Shown here piece by piece: positions 45,035-54,133 of a stretch of DNA of 64,000 bases (position 1 is its first letter; every line of letters begins with the position of its first letter). The notes below the pieces were generated by a model. The model did no database searches and had not been told where the DNA came from. It saw only the letters and a list, made by a program, of their open reading frames with translations. A program made the translations under genes and the position numbers. The stretch comes from Oricola sp. (GTDB lineage Bacteria > Pseudomonadota > Alphaproteobacteria > Rhizobiales > Rhizobiaceae): contig NZ_JALEGV010000014.1 of NCBI RefSeq assembly GCF_022763245.1, forward strand, positions 248,001 through 312,000. The letters run 5' to 3'.

Positions 45035-46703
45035 ACAATGTGAAGCTCGGCGGGCGCCGTTCGAAGATCGCCTTGAGCTGATCGGCGCGGGCCTCCGTCC
45101 AGCCGGGCGGGTCGGCGAGCGCCGCCCAGGCGTCGATATAGTCCTCCGCGACATAGTAGTGGCCGTAGCCCTCGACATTGAGGGCGGCGAGCATGTCGAG
45201 GCCGATCTGGAACGCGGTGACGGCCGGATACCAGCGCATCTGCGGCGCGACATCGGGCGCGCGCGGCTCCGAGAGCCAGTCGGGGGCGCGCCAGATGGTG
45301 GCGAAGTCGAAGACGACGATCGGGTCGCTGCCATAGTGCAGGAAGACGAAGCGCACGGGGCCCCACGGCGCGTCCGCCTCGTCGAGGACGTTGTCCTGAT
45401 TGGTGACGCGCACCAGCGAGCCGTTGCCGTAGCGCGGCCGCCAGGCGGGGCTTTCGGGGTTGCGGTCGTCGCGGATCCGGGCCCAGAGCGGGCTGAGGAA
45501 CGGCGAACCGGCCCACAGTGCGCCGTTCGGCGGGTCGCCCAATGTGTCGAGGAAGGGCAGCGTGGCCTGGCTGTTCAGCGCGCCCTGGCTCAGCCCGTGG
45601 ACGTAGAGCCGCGGACGGTCGTCTTCGGGCAGCGTTGTCCAGTAGGCGTAGAACACGTCGAACAACGCACGCGCCTGGTCGAAGCCGTAATCCACATGGG
45701 TGAGGATCGACAGGTAGGAGATCAGGTAGGAATACTGCACCGCCACCTGGGTCGCGTTCCCGCCGAACATGAAATCGAGCGCGTCGTGGGAGCCGGGGTC
45801 CATCCATCCCGTGCCAACCGGCGTGGTGATGACGAGCACCTCGCGGTCGAACCCGCCGACGCGGATGGTTTCGGCCAGCGCCAGCTTGGCGCGCGCCCGG
45901 GCCGTGCGGGCGGAGCGCCGCCCGACATAGACGCGGATGGGCCGCATGGCCGCGTCGCCGGAAAACTCGGTGATCTCGTTGCGTGACGGCATGCTCGCGA
46001 TGAAGTCGCGGCCATTGGCGCCCAACTGCTCCCATCGCACCAGCGACGCGCTGCTGCCGGTCATCATGGGATCGTCGGGCGCGGAAGTCTCGGCGTCGAT
46101 CAGCAGGTCGGCCGCCTCGAAGGAGGCGTCGGCGGCTTCCATGAAATTGCGGATGAGGACGCCGTCGATCAGCGCCCAGGACAGGGCGACGGCAACCAGG
46201 ATGCCCATGACCGGCCCGGTGCGGCCGGGCAGGATGCGGGCCAGCGCCCGCCCGGCGCGCCGCGTGACGAAGAGAAAGGCGCTGCCGGCAAGCCAGAGGA
46301 AGCCGAAGACGAGGAAGGCCGTCGTCGAAACCGTCAGCGGATGTGCGGTCGGCACCGGCGGCAGGTCCATCACCGCGCGCGTGGCGTTCTGCCAGTCGGC
46401 GGCATACCAGAGCGACAGCATGCAGACCGCGAGGCTGATCGCGAAGAGCGGCCAACGCACATAGGGTGCGAGCCTCTCGCCCGGCTCTGGCAGCAGCATG
46501 ATGCGCCACAGCCACATGGCAAGAGCGCCGATGGCATAGCCGAGGGTTGCCGACAATCCCGCCAGGACACCCTGCATGGCCGCTTCGCGCGGGATCAGCG
46601 ACGGGGTGAGCGAGGCGGCGAACAGGAGCGACGCCATCAACACGCCCGGCGCGGATATCAGCCAGTCATTGTCGTTGATGACGGGTTCAGCCTTCGTCGC
46701 CAC
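45024..46703 (-). CDS. Abhydrolase_9-type alpha/beta hydrolase, membrane-bound
   Basis: About 559 residues: four hydrophobic segments in the first 200 residues (SAPGVLMASLLFAASLTPSL and others) and a C-terminal alpha/beta hydrolase domain with the serine nucleophile in VHGLSQGALNSQ. This layout is that of the Abhydrolase_9 family found in many actinobacteria and alphaproteobacteria; substrate unknown. I place the start at a GTG at 46703 with GGAG upstream; ATG at 46772 is also possible. Confidence 0.8.
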   Translation of the reverse strand: MATKAEPVINDNDWLISAPGVLMASLLFAASLTPSLIPREAAMQGVLAGLSATLGYAIGALAMWLWRIMLLPEPGERLAPYVRWPLFAISLAVCMLSLWYAADWQNATRAVMDLPPVPTAHPLTVSTTAFLVFGFLWLAGSAFLFVTRRAGRALARILPGRTGPVMGILVAVALSWALIDGVLIRNFMEAADASFEAADLLIDAETSAPDDPMMTGSSASLVRWEQLGANGRDFIASMPSRNEITEFSGDAAMRPIRVYVGRRSARTARARAKLALAETIRVGGFDREVLVITTPVGTGWMDPGSHDALDFMFGGNATQVAVQYSYLISYLSILTHVDYGFDQARALFDVFYAYWTTLPEDDRPRLYVHGLSQGALNSQATLPFLDTLGDPPNGALWAGSPFLSPLWARIRDDRNPESPAWRPRYGNGSLVRVTNQDNVLDEADAPWGPVRFVFLHYGSDPIVVFDFATIWRAPDWLSEPRAPDVAPQMRWYPAVTAFQIGLDMLAALNVEGYGHYYVAEDYIDAWAALADPPGWTEARADQLKAIFERRPPSFTLFKK

Positions 46704-46808
46704 CCCAGCGCTCCGTTCGGTTCGGCAGGCGTTACGAATGAAGATGGCACGGGCCTTCCGGCCTGTCGACATGCCGACAATCACATGGCTGCGACCAGTT
46801 GTCCGCGG

Positions 46809-47846
46809 TCACATGCCGGGAATGGCGAGCGGATTGTTGGTCAGGGCCTGGGCGTCAGGGCGGTCGGGCGCGATCTGTCCGGTGAAGGCGGCGAACAGGC
46901 CTTCCACATGGGCGCGATTGCCGTTCTTCGTGATGACGACCAGCCGCGTCTGCGGCGTGCGGCCGCCCCAGCCGTCGAGGCGAACCGGCGGATGGAAGAC
47001 CGACTGGACCCCGTGGACGACAAGTGGCCGCTCCGGATCCTCAACGGTGCGCACGATGCCCTTCATGCGCAGCAACTGGCGCGGCATCGACGAACGCAGC
47101 AGGTCGATGAACATCTCGACCGTCGAGGCGGGGATCGGCCGGTCATGCGTCAGCGTGAAGGCCTCGATCGTCGCATCGTGGCGATTGACGTCGTGGTGAT
47201 GATGGTGATGGCCGTGCGGCTCGTCTTCGGGCAGGTCGGCCGCCGAGACGGCCGCGTCGTCAAGCACCAGCGCGAAGCCGTCGGCCCGGCTGTCGACGGG
47301 CGTCACCATCGGGTTGAGCGCGGCGATGGCCGCCAGCAACTCCTCGGATGGCGGCGTCATGTCGGTCTTGGTCAGCACGATGCGGTCGGCGAGCGCGACC
47401 TGGCTGCGCGCCTCATCGTGCTCGCGCAGGCTTGTCAGCCCCGTTGCCGCGCAGACGACGGTCACGAGGCTCGCGACGCGAAACCGTTCGTTCAGGCCCG
47501 GCGTGGCCATCACCGCCTGCAGCACGGGGGCAGGGTCGGCGAGGCCCGTGGTCTCGATCACCACGCGGTCGAGCGTCGAACCGGCATCGACGCGGGCGGC
47601 GATCTGGAACAGCGTGTCGACGAGGTCGCTGCGCACCGTGCAGCACAGGCACCCGTCGGACAATTCGATCATCGGCTCGCCGCCTTCGGCCGCCTCGACC
47701 AGGAGGTGGTCGATGCCGACATCGCCGAACTCGTTGATGATGACCGCCGTGTTGGCGAAGCCGCCGGCGCCGATCAGCCGGTTGAGGAGCGTGGTCTTGC
47801 CTGCGCCGAGGAAGCCGGTGACCACATGGACGGGAAGGACGGGCAT
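46809..47846 (-). CDS. CobW-family (G3E) GTPase / zinc metallochaperone-like
   Basis: About 345 residues with Walker A GFLGAGKTTLLN, the metal-binding CLCC (GCLCCTV) motif, TTGLADPAPV, LTKTD, and a histidine-rich loop (HGHHHHHHDVNRHD) before the C-terminal CobW_C domain. Family members load zinc or cobalt into client enzymes under limitation. No zinc-uptake gene is adjacent, so the metal cannot be assigned. Overlaps the upstream carboxypeptidase gene end or abuts it depending on the start used. Confidence 0.9.
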   Translation of the reverse strand: MPVLPVHVVTGFLGAGKTTLLNRLIGAGGFANTAVIINEFGDVGIDHLLVEAAEGGEPMIELSDGCLCCTVRSDLVDTLFQIAARVDAGSTLDRVVIETTGLADPAPVLQAVMATPGLNERFRVASLVTVVCAATGLTSLREHDEARSQVALADRIVLTKTDMTPPSEELLAAIAALNPMVTPVDSRADGFALVLDDAAVSAADLPEDEPHGHHHHHHDVNRHDATIEAFTLTHDRPIPASTVEMFIDLLRSSMPRQLLRMKGIVRTVEDPERPLVVHGVQSVFHPPVRLDGWGGRTPQTRLVVITKNGNRAHVEGLFAAFTGQIAPDRPDAQALTNNPLAIPGM

Positions 47847-47853
47847 GGTCGCG

Positions 47854-49065
47854 TCAGGCACCGCTGTCGGCGGGCCGGAATTCGGGCACCGGGATGGCGC
47901 GCTTGGCGTCGAGGTCCAATCCGGCGGCGCGGCGTGCCTCGGCCACCTCGTCGGTCAGGCGCACGGGCCGGTATTCGGGCACCGGCACTTCGCCGATATA
48001 GCGCCCGGCCAGCATGATGGCCGACATGCTCGCGCCCTCCGCGCCGCCCTTGAAGATGGTGTCGGGCACCAGCGGGCGGGTCAGCGGCGCCAGCGCGGTG
48101 GTGGCGAAATGATCGAGCGACCGGTCGGCCCAGCGGGCGTCATTGGCCTCCTGCGAGCAGACGATGTTGCGGACGTTCTCGACCTTGAGCGAGCGGTCTT
48201 CCGGCGGCGTCATCGACGCCAGCACCGGCTGGAAGCCTTCGGAGCCGAGACTGGCGAAGCCGGCTTCGAGCAGGTCGGCGGCCTTTTCGGCGCGGGCCTT
48301 GGAGCTCATTTCCCCGAGAACCACGGCGATCAGCGTCGTGCCTTCGCGCGTCGCAGAGCCGACCAGGTTGAACCCCGCATCGCAGATGTAGCCGGTCTTC
48401 ATGCCGTCGGCGCCGGCAAAGCGGCCGAGCAGCAGGTTGTAGGAATCGTAGACCGTCTCGCCGTCCTTCAGCGCTTCGGTGGAAAAGTAGTGGTCATATT
48501 GCGGGTAGTCGCGGCGGATGGTGCTGGCCAGAACCGCGAGGTCGCGCGCCGAGGAATACTGTTCGGGATCGTGCAGCCCGTGCGGGTTGACGAAATGCGT
48601 GTCCTCCAGACCGAGCCGCCTGGCCTCGGCGTTCATGCGCTCGGCGAAGGCTTCCACCGAGCCGGACACCGAATCCGCGATTGCCACTGCGATGTCGTTG
48701 GCGGATTTGACCAGCAGCATCTTCAGCGCGTTGTCCAGCGTGATGATGGTGCCCACCGGATAGGCCATATGGCTCGGCGGCTTGCGCGCGGCCTCCAGCG
48801 AAATCCGCACCGGAGATTTCAGCGTCAGCGCGCCGCTCTCGATCTCGCGAAAGGCGACATAGGCCGTCATCAGCTTGGTCAGCGAGGCCGGGTGCCAGCG
48901 CGCGAACGGCCGCTCGGCCTCCAGCACCCGCCCCGTCGCCATCTCCACCACCATGGAGGGCGCGTCGGTCTGCACCGCGCCCGCGGTTCCGCCGAAGACG
49001 GTGAAGAAACAAAGCAGAGCGACGAGGGGAAGGCGAAGCATGGCTATCCTTGTCCCGGCAAGCAT
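47854..49065 (-). CDS. D-alanyl-D-alanine carboxypeptidase (DacA/PBP5 type)
   Basis: About 403 residues with a signal peptide (MLRLPLVALLCFFTVFGGTAGA) and the S11 peptidase motifs: SLTKLMTAY (active serine and lysine), SANDIAVAIAD and KTGYICDAG. It trims the terminal D-Ala of peptidoglycan stem peptides in the periplasm. The C-terminal region from about residue 270 is longer than a bare catalytic domain and Pro-rich near the end. Starts at 49065 or 49041 both have ribosome sites. Confidence 0.93.
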   Translation of the reverse strand: MLAGTRIAMLRLPLVALLCFFTVFGGTAGAVQTDAPSMVVEMATGRVLEAERPFARWHPASLTKLMTAYVAFREIESGALTLKSPVRISLEAARKPPSHMAYPVGTIITLDNALKMLLVKSANDIAVAIADSVSGSVEAFAERMNAEARRLGLEDTHFVNPHGLHDPEQYSSARDLAVLASTIRRDYPQYDHYFSTEALKDGETVYDSYNLLLGRFAGADGMKTGYICDAGFNLVGSATREGTTLIAVVLGEMSSKARAEKAADLLEAGFASLGSEGFQPVLASMTPPEDRSLKVENVRNIVCSQEANDARWADRSLDHFATTALAPLTRPLVPDTIFKGGAEGASMSAIMLAGRYIGEVPVPEYRPVRLTDEVAEARRAAGLDLDAKRAIPVPEFRPADSGA

Positions 49066-49231
49066 GGACGTTTCCTGAGTGATGACAGCGGCCCCGCAGT
49101 TGTGTAGGCGATTGCGCGCGGCGAAACAAGGAGAGCGTCGCAGCAGGAGCGAAACGAAATGCGCCGGGGCTTGCCCTGTGGCCTTCACGCCTCCATCTTC
49201 GACAAACGGAATGTTTCGGGAGACGCAATCG

Positions 49232-50398
49232 ATGCCGGTTCTCAATCGAGCGCATGAAATGCAGGGCGATGTCGTTGAATGGCGGCGGCACCTGCATCGC
49301 CATCCCGAATTGCTGTTCGACGTCCACCAGACGGCGGCCTTCGTCGAAGAGAAGCTGCGATCCTTTGGCTGCGACGAGGTGGTGACCGGTCTCGGGCGCA
49401 CCGGCGTCGTCGGCGTCATCCACGGCAATCGCGGGGCGGGCGAGACGCTCGGCTTTCGCGCCGACATGGACGCACTGCCCATCAAGGAGATGACCGGCAA
49501 GGACTACGCGTCCACCACGCCCGGCAAGATGCATGCCTGCGGCCATGACGGCCACACCTCGATGCTGCTCGGCGCGGCGCAATATCTGGCCGAAACCCGC
49601 AATTTCGCCGGCACGGTCGTGGTCATCTTCCAGCCGGCCGAGGAGGGCGGCGGCGGTGGTCGCGAAATGGTCGATGACGGGCTGATGGAGCGCTTCGGCG
49701 TCGATCGGGTCTACGGCATGCACAACATGCCGGGCGTTCCGGTCGGCCAGTTTTCCATCCGCACCGGCGCGCTGTGGGCATCGACGGACGAATTCAAGAT
49801 CACCATCACCGGGCGCGGCGGGCATGCCGCATGGCCGAACCAGACGATCGACCCGATCGTCATCGGCGCGCAGATCGTCCAGGCGCTGCAGACGATCGCC
49901 TCGCGCAATGTCGATCCGGTTTCCGCGATCGTCGTGTCGGTGACCCAGTTTCACGCCGGCACCGCGCACAATGTCATTCCCGAGGACGCCGAGATCGGCG
50001 GCACGATCCGGGCGCTCTCTCCGGAGAATCGCGAACTCGGCGAAGTGCGCCTGCGCGCGCTCGCCCAGAACATCGCCTCCGCGCACGGCGCGACCGCCGA
50101 GGTCGAGTGGCGCAAGGGATATCCGGTGATGATCAACCACAGCGGCGAAGCCGACGTCTGCGCGCAGGTCGCCGGCCGCGTGGTCGGCGACAACGCAGTC
50201 GAAACCGAGGCCGCGCCGATGATGGGCGGCGAGGACTTCGCCTACATGACCGAAGCGCGGCCGGGCGCGATGATCCTGATCGGAAACGGCAACACCGCTG
50301 GCCTGCACCACCCCGCCTACGACTTCAACGACGACATCATACCGCTTGGCATCAGCTACTGGGCCGGGCTTGCGGAGAACAACGCGCAGAGGGGGTAA
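49232..50398 (+). CDS. M20 family amidohydrolase
   Basis: The 388-residue metallopeptidase-like enzyme resembles hippurate/N-acyl-amino-acid hydrolases: RRHLHRHPELLFDVHQTA, metal ligands in ACGHDGHTSML, PAEEGGGGGREMV, GMHNMPG, and the dimerisation-domain GRGGHAAWPNQTIDP. The last ligand His is in GLHHPAYDFND. The ATG at 49232 has GGGAGA 8 nt upstream. Substrate is unclear; candidates include N-acetylated amino acids. Confidence 0.92.
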   Translation: MPVLNRAHEMQGDVVEWRRHLHRHPELLFDVHQTAAFVEEKLRSFGCDEVVTGLGRTGVVGVIHGNRGAGETLGFRADMDALPIKEMTGKDYASTTPGKMHACGHDGHTSMLLGAAQYLAETRNFAGTVVVIFQPAEEGGGGGREMVDDGLMERFGVDRVYGMHNMPGVPVGQFSIRTGALWASTDEFKITITGRGGHAAWPNQTIDPIVIGAQIVQALQTIASRNVDPVSAIVVSVTQFHAGTAHNVIPEDAEIGGTIRALSPENRELGEVRLRALAQNIASAHGATAEVEWRKGYPVMINHSGEADVCAQVAGRVVGDNAVETEAAPMMGGEDFAYMTEARPGAMILIGNGNTAGLHHPAYDFNDDIIPLGISYWAGLAENNAQRG

Positions 50399-50575
50399 GT
50401 TCGCTGATCCAGCGGTTCTGGAGGCGGGTGGTTTCGCGGAATATGGACTTTTGCGACGGACTTCGTCGTCTCCGTTCTACTGGCAATGACGCCTGATCGA
50501 ACGGTTGGGCTTTCCGTGGCGACCGCCGTTTCGCAGAGGTGAGCATGAACGCGTAACGGGATATGTTGAGTTGTG

Positions 50576-51172
50576 ATGTTCAGCGCCCTTGAGAACAGTT
50601 TTGCAAGGGATTCCGACCTCTGCGTAGGCAACCATGGCCATGCCGGGTCTTCAAGTATTGCGGGCCTGACCGAGTTAGTTTGCCGTTTCGGGGGCAGTTC
50701 GTTTGAGCGGGGCGCGTACCGGGTTGTGAGGGCGGTGGATATGGGCCGCTGGAATGCGCGCATCGGCTTCGCCTACCCGGAATTTGCAGGCAAGGTCACA
50801 TGCTTCGGATATGATTGGCTGGGACGTGCATTCGCCGCAGAATCGACCCGGCGCGAGAAGGATGGTGCCGAGGTCCTCATGTTCGACCCCGGTGCGGGAG
50901 AAGCGCTAGAAGTCCCGTGCGATGTCGTAACGTTTCACGATAGGGGGCTTCTCGAGTTCGCTGAAGCTGCTCTTGCTCGGGGTTTTCGGAAAAGATGGGC
51001 CGCAGCCGGCGGCGCTGCGCCGCAGTATCAGCAGTGCATCGGCTACATCAAGCCGTTGTTCCTAGGTGGCGAAGATGAGGTTTCGAACCTGGCTCTCGAC
51101 GATATCGACGTATATTGGCACATTACGGGTCAGCTCATGCGAGGAGCAGGAAGACGTCTGCGGGAACCTTAG
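50576..51172 (+). CDS. DUF1851 (Tdi1-like immunity domain) protein
   Basis: About 198 residues. The C-terminal part CIGYIKPLFLGGEDEVSNLALDDIDVYWHITGQLM matches the pattern of DUF1851 / T6SS_Tdi1_C, the immunity domain first described for the Agrobacterium Tde1-Tdi1 pair and widespread in GAD-like proteins. No partner toxin is adjacent. Codon choice looks less biased (more A/T third positions) than in the housekeeping genes. The start is weakly supported. The 177-bp gap before it holds nothing I can identify. Confidence 0.7.
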   Translation: MFSALENSFARDSDLCVGNHGHAGSSSIAGLTELVCRFGGSSFERGAYRVVRAVDMGRWNARIGFAYPEFAGKVTCFGYDWLGRAFAAESTRREKDGAEVLMFDPGAGEALEVPCDVVTFHDRGLLEFAEAALARGFRKRWAAAGGAAPQYQQCIGYIKPLFLGGEDEVSNLALDDIDVYWHITGQLMRGAGRRLREP

Positions 51173-51316
51173 TCCGTCTGCGCTCAGCGTAACTCTCGGA
51201 ATGGCGTGTGCCCACGCAACTGGTCAGTAGACGGTCTGGAGCCTCGTACGGTGCATGACCCGATCGTTGGCGTCCGGGCGCGATTCGCGCTAGCATCGGG
51301 CCGGGAGGATCGGTCG

Positions 51317-51631
51317 GTGTTCACTTCGCGTGAAGATAGGCTCGTTGCGGCGCTCGTTATCGTGTGGGCGGGGCTGTTCGCGTGGTCCTTCATCGACTTC
51401 ATGACGACCGAGGCGACCGGCGACGGGTTCACCCGTGGCTTCAACCGGATCGCCGGTTTCCTGCTCTGGCAGTTCGCCGCCGGCATCGTGTCGGTTCCGG
51501 CCTATCTCACCGGTCGGGCCCATCCGCGCGGTTCGCTCGTGCGCTGGATCAGCCGCGTGCCGCTGGCGGTCTCCGTCTTGCTGCTCGTGGGGATGGTCGG
51601 GCTGATCCTGATTGCGCGCGCGGGCGGTTGA
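51317..51631 (+). CDS. Hypothetical three-helix membrane protein
   Basis: The 104-residue product has three likely transmembrane helices (LVAALVIVWAGLFAWSFI, FLLWQFAAGIVSVPAYL, VPLAVSVLLLVGMVGLILI). The GTG at 51317 has GGGAGG 10 nt upstream and gives a compact protein. I do not recognise the family. Confidence 0.65.
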   Translation: MFTSREDRLVAALVIVWAGLFAWSFIDFMTTEATGDGFTRGFNRIAGFLLWQFAAGIVSVPAYLTGRAHPRGSLVRWISRVPLAVSVLLLVGMVGLILIARAGG

Positions 51632-51661
51632 AGCGTGGCCTGATCGGGCGCCGCCGACAGC

Positions 51662-52036
51662 CTAGCCTTCCTGGCGCGCCAGCCACCAGACCGTGTTGTT
51701 GCCGTCGTCGATGCCGCCGCGCCGGTCGCCGTCCGGTTTCAGCTCCAGCGGCTGGACCACCGTGCCGCCGGCCTCGAGCGCGCGCTGGAACGCCTCTTCG
51801 ACGTCGGCGCAATAGACATGCACATTCGTCTTCGGCCCGTCCGCCATCTCGCCCATCATCACGACCGTGTCGTCGATGCGGGCCTCGGCATGCATCACCG
51901 AGCCGTCGTCGCGGCGATGCAGCCGCAGGTCCTCGGCCCCGAAGACGGCCTTCAGGAAATCGAGCGTTTTCCGCGCGTCGGGCACGATGAGATAGGGCGC
52001 GGCGCTGGTATAGCCGGTTGGCTTGTAGTCGGACAT
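51662..52036 (-). CDS. VOC family (glyoxalase/bleomycin-resistance fold) protein
   Basis: The 124-residue protein has SAAPYLIVPDARKTLDFLKAVFGAE and NVHVYCADVEEAFQRALEAGG, typical of PhnB-like VOC proteins. It probably binds a metal and a small molecule; no substrate can be named. It is divergent from the VWA gene. Confidence 0.85.
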   Translation of the reverse strand: MSDYKPTGYTSAAPYLIVPDARKTLDFLKAVFGAEDLRLHRRDDGSVMHAEARIDDTVVMMGEMADGPKTNVHVYCADVEEAFQRALEAGGTVVQPLELKPDGDRRGGIDDGNNTVWWLARQEG

Positions 52037-52110
52037 GCTCTCTCCTTCGATGGCGGCGCGGGGCCGGGCGGCCTGATGACACGCCCCGCCAACGGCGCTA
52101 GAAACACGCC

Positions 52111-53295
52111 ATGTTCATTCCGTTCTTCCTCGAACTCAAGGCCGCCAAGGTTCCGGTGTCGCTGCGCGAATATCTTTCGCTGCTGGAGGGGCTGGAGGCG
52201 GGCCTCGTCACCTATGACGTCGAGGGCTTCTATTATCTCGCCCGCTCCGCGCTGGTGAAGGACGAGCGTCACATCGACCGTTTCGACCAGGTCTTCTCCC
52301 ACATCTTCCGTGGCGTCGAGGCCGTGTCGGGGGAAGGCGGCGTCGATGTCGCCAACCTGCCGGAGGAGTGGCTGCGCAAGCTTGCCGAGAAGCATCTGAG
52401 CGAGGAGGAGAAGAAGCTGGTCGAGGCGCTGGGCGGCTTCGACAAGCTTATGGAGACGCTGAAGGAGCGGCTAAAGGAGCAGGAGGGCCGCCACCAGGGC
52501 GGTTCGAAGTGGATCGGCACCGCCGGCACCTCGCCCTTCGGCGCCTATGGCTACAATCCGGAGGGTGTGCGCATCGGCCAGCACGAAAGCCGGCATCGGC
52601 GTGCCGTGAAGGTCTGGGACAAGCGCGAATTCAGGAATTTCGACGATTCCGTCGAGCTTGGAACCCGCAACATCAAGGTCGCGCTGAAGCGCCTGCGCCG
52701 CTGGGCCCGCCAGGGCGCTCATGACGAATTCGACCTCGACAACACCATCCGCTCGACCGCCGAACACGGCTATCTGGACGTGAAGATGCGGCCCGAGCGG
52801 CGCAATGCGGTGAAGCTGGTGATGTTCTTCGACGTCGGCGGCTCCATGGACGACCACATCCGCGTCGTCGAGGAGCTGTTTTCGGCCGCCCGCGCCGAGT
52901 TCAAGCACATGGAATACTACTACTTCCACAACTGCCTCTATGAGAGCGTGTGGAAGGACAATCGCCGCCGTTTCGCCGAGCGCATCCCGACCTTCGACGT
53001 GCTGCACACCTACGGGTCGGACTACCGCGTCGTCTTCGTCGGCGACGCGGCGATGAGCCCCTACGAGATCGCCATGGCCGGCGGCTCGGTGGAGCATTGG
53101 AACGAGGAAGCCGGCGCGGTGTGGATGAGCCGCGTGCTGGAGAAATTCCCGCGCACGCTCTGGCTCAATCCCGAACGCGAGGATCGCTGGCAGTTCACGC
53201 AATCGACCCAGATGCTCAAGGACATCATGGGCGGGCGCATGTATCCGCTGACGCTGAAGGGTCTGGACGAGGCGACGCGGGAACTGTCGCGCTGA
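52111..53295 (+). CDS. VWA domain-containing CoxE-like protein
   Basis: The 394-residue protein begins MFIPFFLELKAAKVPVSLREYLSLLEGLEAG, a highly conserved start in this family, and carries a CoxE-type von Willebrand A domain: VMFFDVGGSMDDHIRVVEELFSAA, where the metal-ion site is DVGGS in place of the usual DxSxS, and VFVGDAAMSPYEI. Partners in this family are MoxR ATPases; none is adjacent here. Function unknown. Confidence 0.88.
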   Translation: MFIPFFLELKAAKVPVSLREYLSLLEGLEAGLVTYDVEGFYYLARSALVKDERHIDRFDQVFSHIFRGVEAVSGEGGVDVANLPEEWLRKLAEKHLSEEEKKLVEALGGFDKLMETLKERLKEQEGRHQGGSKWIGTAGTSPFGAYGYNPEGVRIGQHESRHRRAVKVWDKREFRNFDDSVELGTRNIKVALKRLRRWARQGAHDEFDLDNTIRSTAEHGYLDVKMRPERRNAVKLVMFFDVGGSMDDHIRVVEELFSAARAEFKHMEYYYFHNCLYESVWKDNRRRFAERIPTFDVLHTYGSDYRVVFVGDAAMSPYEIAMAGGSVEHWNEEAGAVWMSRVLEKFPRTLWLNPEREDRWQFTQSTQMLKDIMGGRMYPLTLKGLDEATRELSR

Positions 53296-53384
53296 GGCGA
53301 GCGGCCGAAATTCAGGTCGGATATTCAACCGAAAGTTGACGAATCCCATCCATTTTCGACAGCGAAGGCGAAGATGGGGCGACG

Positions 53385-54131
53385 ATGGCATTCGGACTGA
53401 AAGGCGTGTTCGGCGCGCGCAGGCGGCAGGAGGAGATCGAGGCGGCACAGGCCGAGGTCATTCCGGGCGCCCGGGTCTACGACATCGTCGATTCCTACGC
53501 CAAGCTGTCGGGACAATTGGGCGACCATTTCATGTCCGACAACAGGGAATGGGAACGGCTGCGCCAGTTGCGCGTCAGCGCCTTCGCCGCGCACCATCCG
53601 AACGGATACCGGCCGCATGACGTCTTCGCCGAAATGCCCATCGTGCCCGTCGATCCGGAGCACATGCCGAAAACGGCGCGGCTGAAGAAGAGCGCGCCTG
53701 CGACGCTTCCCGAATTCTCGCTGTTCAACGGGATCAGGATCGTCTCGCAGCGCGTCCACGACGCGGTGCATGCGCTGGAGCCGGGCAGGCACCGCTTCTT
53801 TCCGCTGACCGTGACGCGTCACGACGGCGGCGAGAGCTACCGGTACTACTTCGTCCAGTTCCTCGAACAGACGGATTGCATGTGCCTGCCGCTTTCCGGC
53901 TTCCGGCAGAAGACGAGCCCGAACGGCGTGCCCTACTGGGCTTCGCCCCCGGAGCGGACGCAAACCTATTTCCTCTGGGCCGACTGCCTCGGCGACCGCC
54001 ACATGTTCCGGGATCGTCGCGCCAGGGGCGGCGTGATGGTTTCGCAGAGACTCGTCGACACGCTTGGCGACTTCCTGCCGCGCGGCATCGAACTGGTCGA
54101 AAACGGTCTCCTGAGACGAAGGGACAAGTGA
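53385..54131 (+). CDS. Imm11 (DUF1629)-like protein, copy 1
   Basis: The 248-residue protein shares blocks with the two following genes: VHALEPGRHRFFPLTV (compare EPGVHEFFPI in copy 2) and CLGDRHMFRD followed by VSQRLVDTLGDFLPRGIELV. These are the pattern of the Imm11 / DUF1629 immunity family (MXAN_0049 type). The VCNRI block of the other copies is replaced by VQFLEQTDCMC, so it has diverged most. It starts 90 bp after the VWA gene and is 2 nt from copy 2. Confidence 0.65.
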   Translation: MAFGLKGVFGARRRQEEIEAAQAEVIPGARVYDIVDSYAKLSGQLGDHFMSDNREWERLRQLRVSAFAAHHPNGYRPHDVFAEMPIVPVDPEHMPKTARLKKSAPATLPEFSLFNGIRIVSQRVHDAVHALEPGRHRFFPLTVTRHDGGESYRYYFVQFLEQTDCMCLPLSGFRQKTSPNGVPYWASPPERTQTYFLWADCLGDRHMFRDRRARGGVMVSQRLVDTLGDFLPRGIELVENGLLRRRDK

Positions 54132-54133
54132 CC

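Noticed and set aside
47200-47240. Histidine-codon run in the CobW gene as a simple repeat
   Set aside because: It encodes the His-rich metal loop normal for this family.
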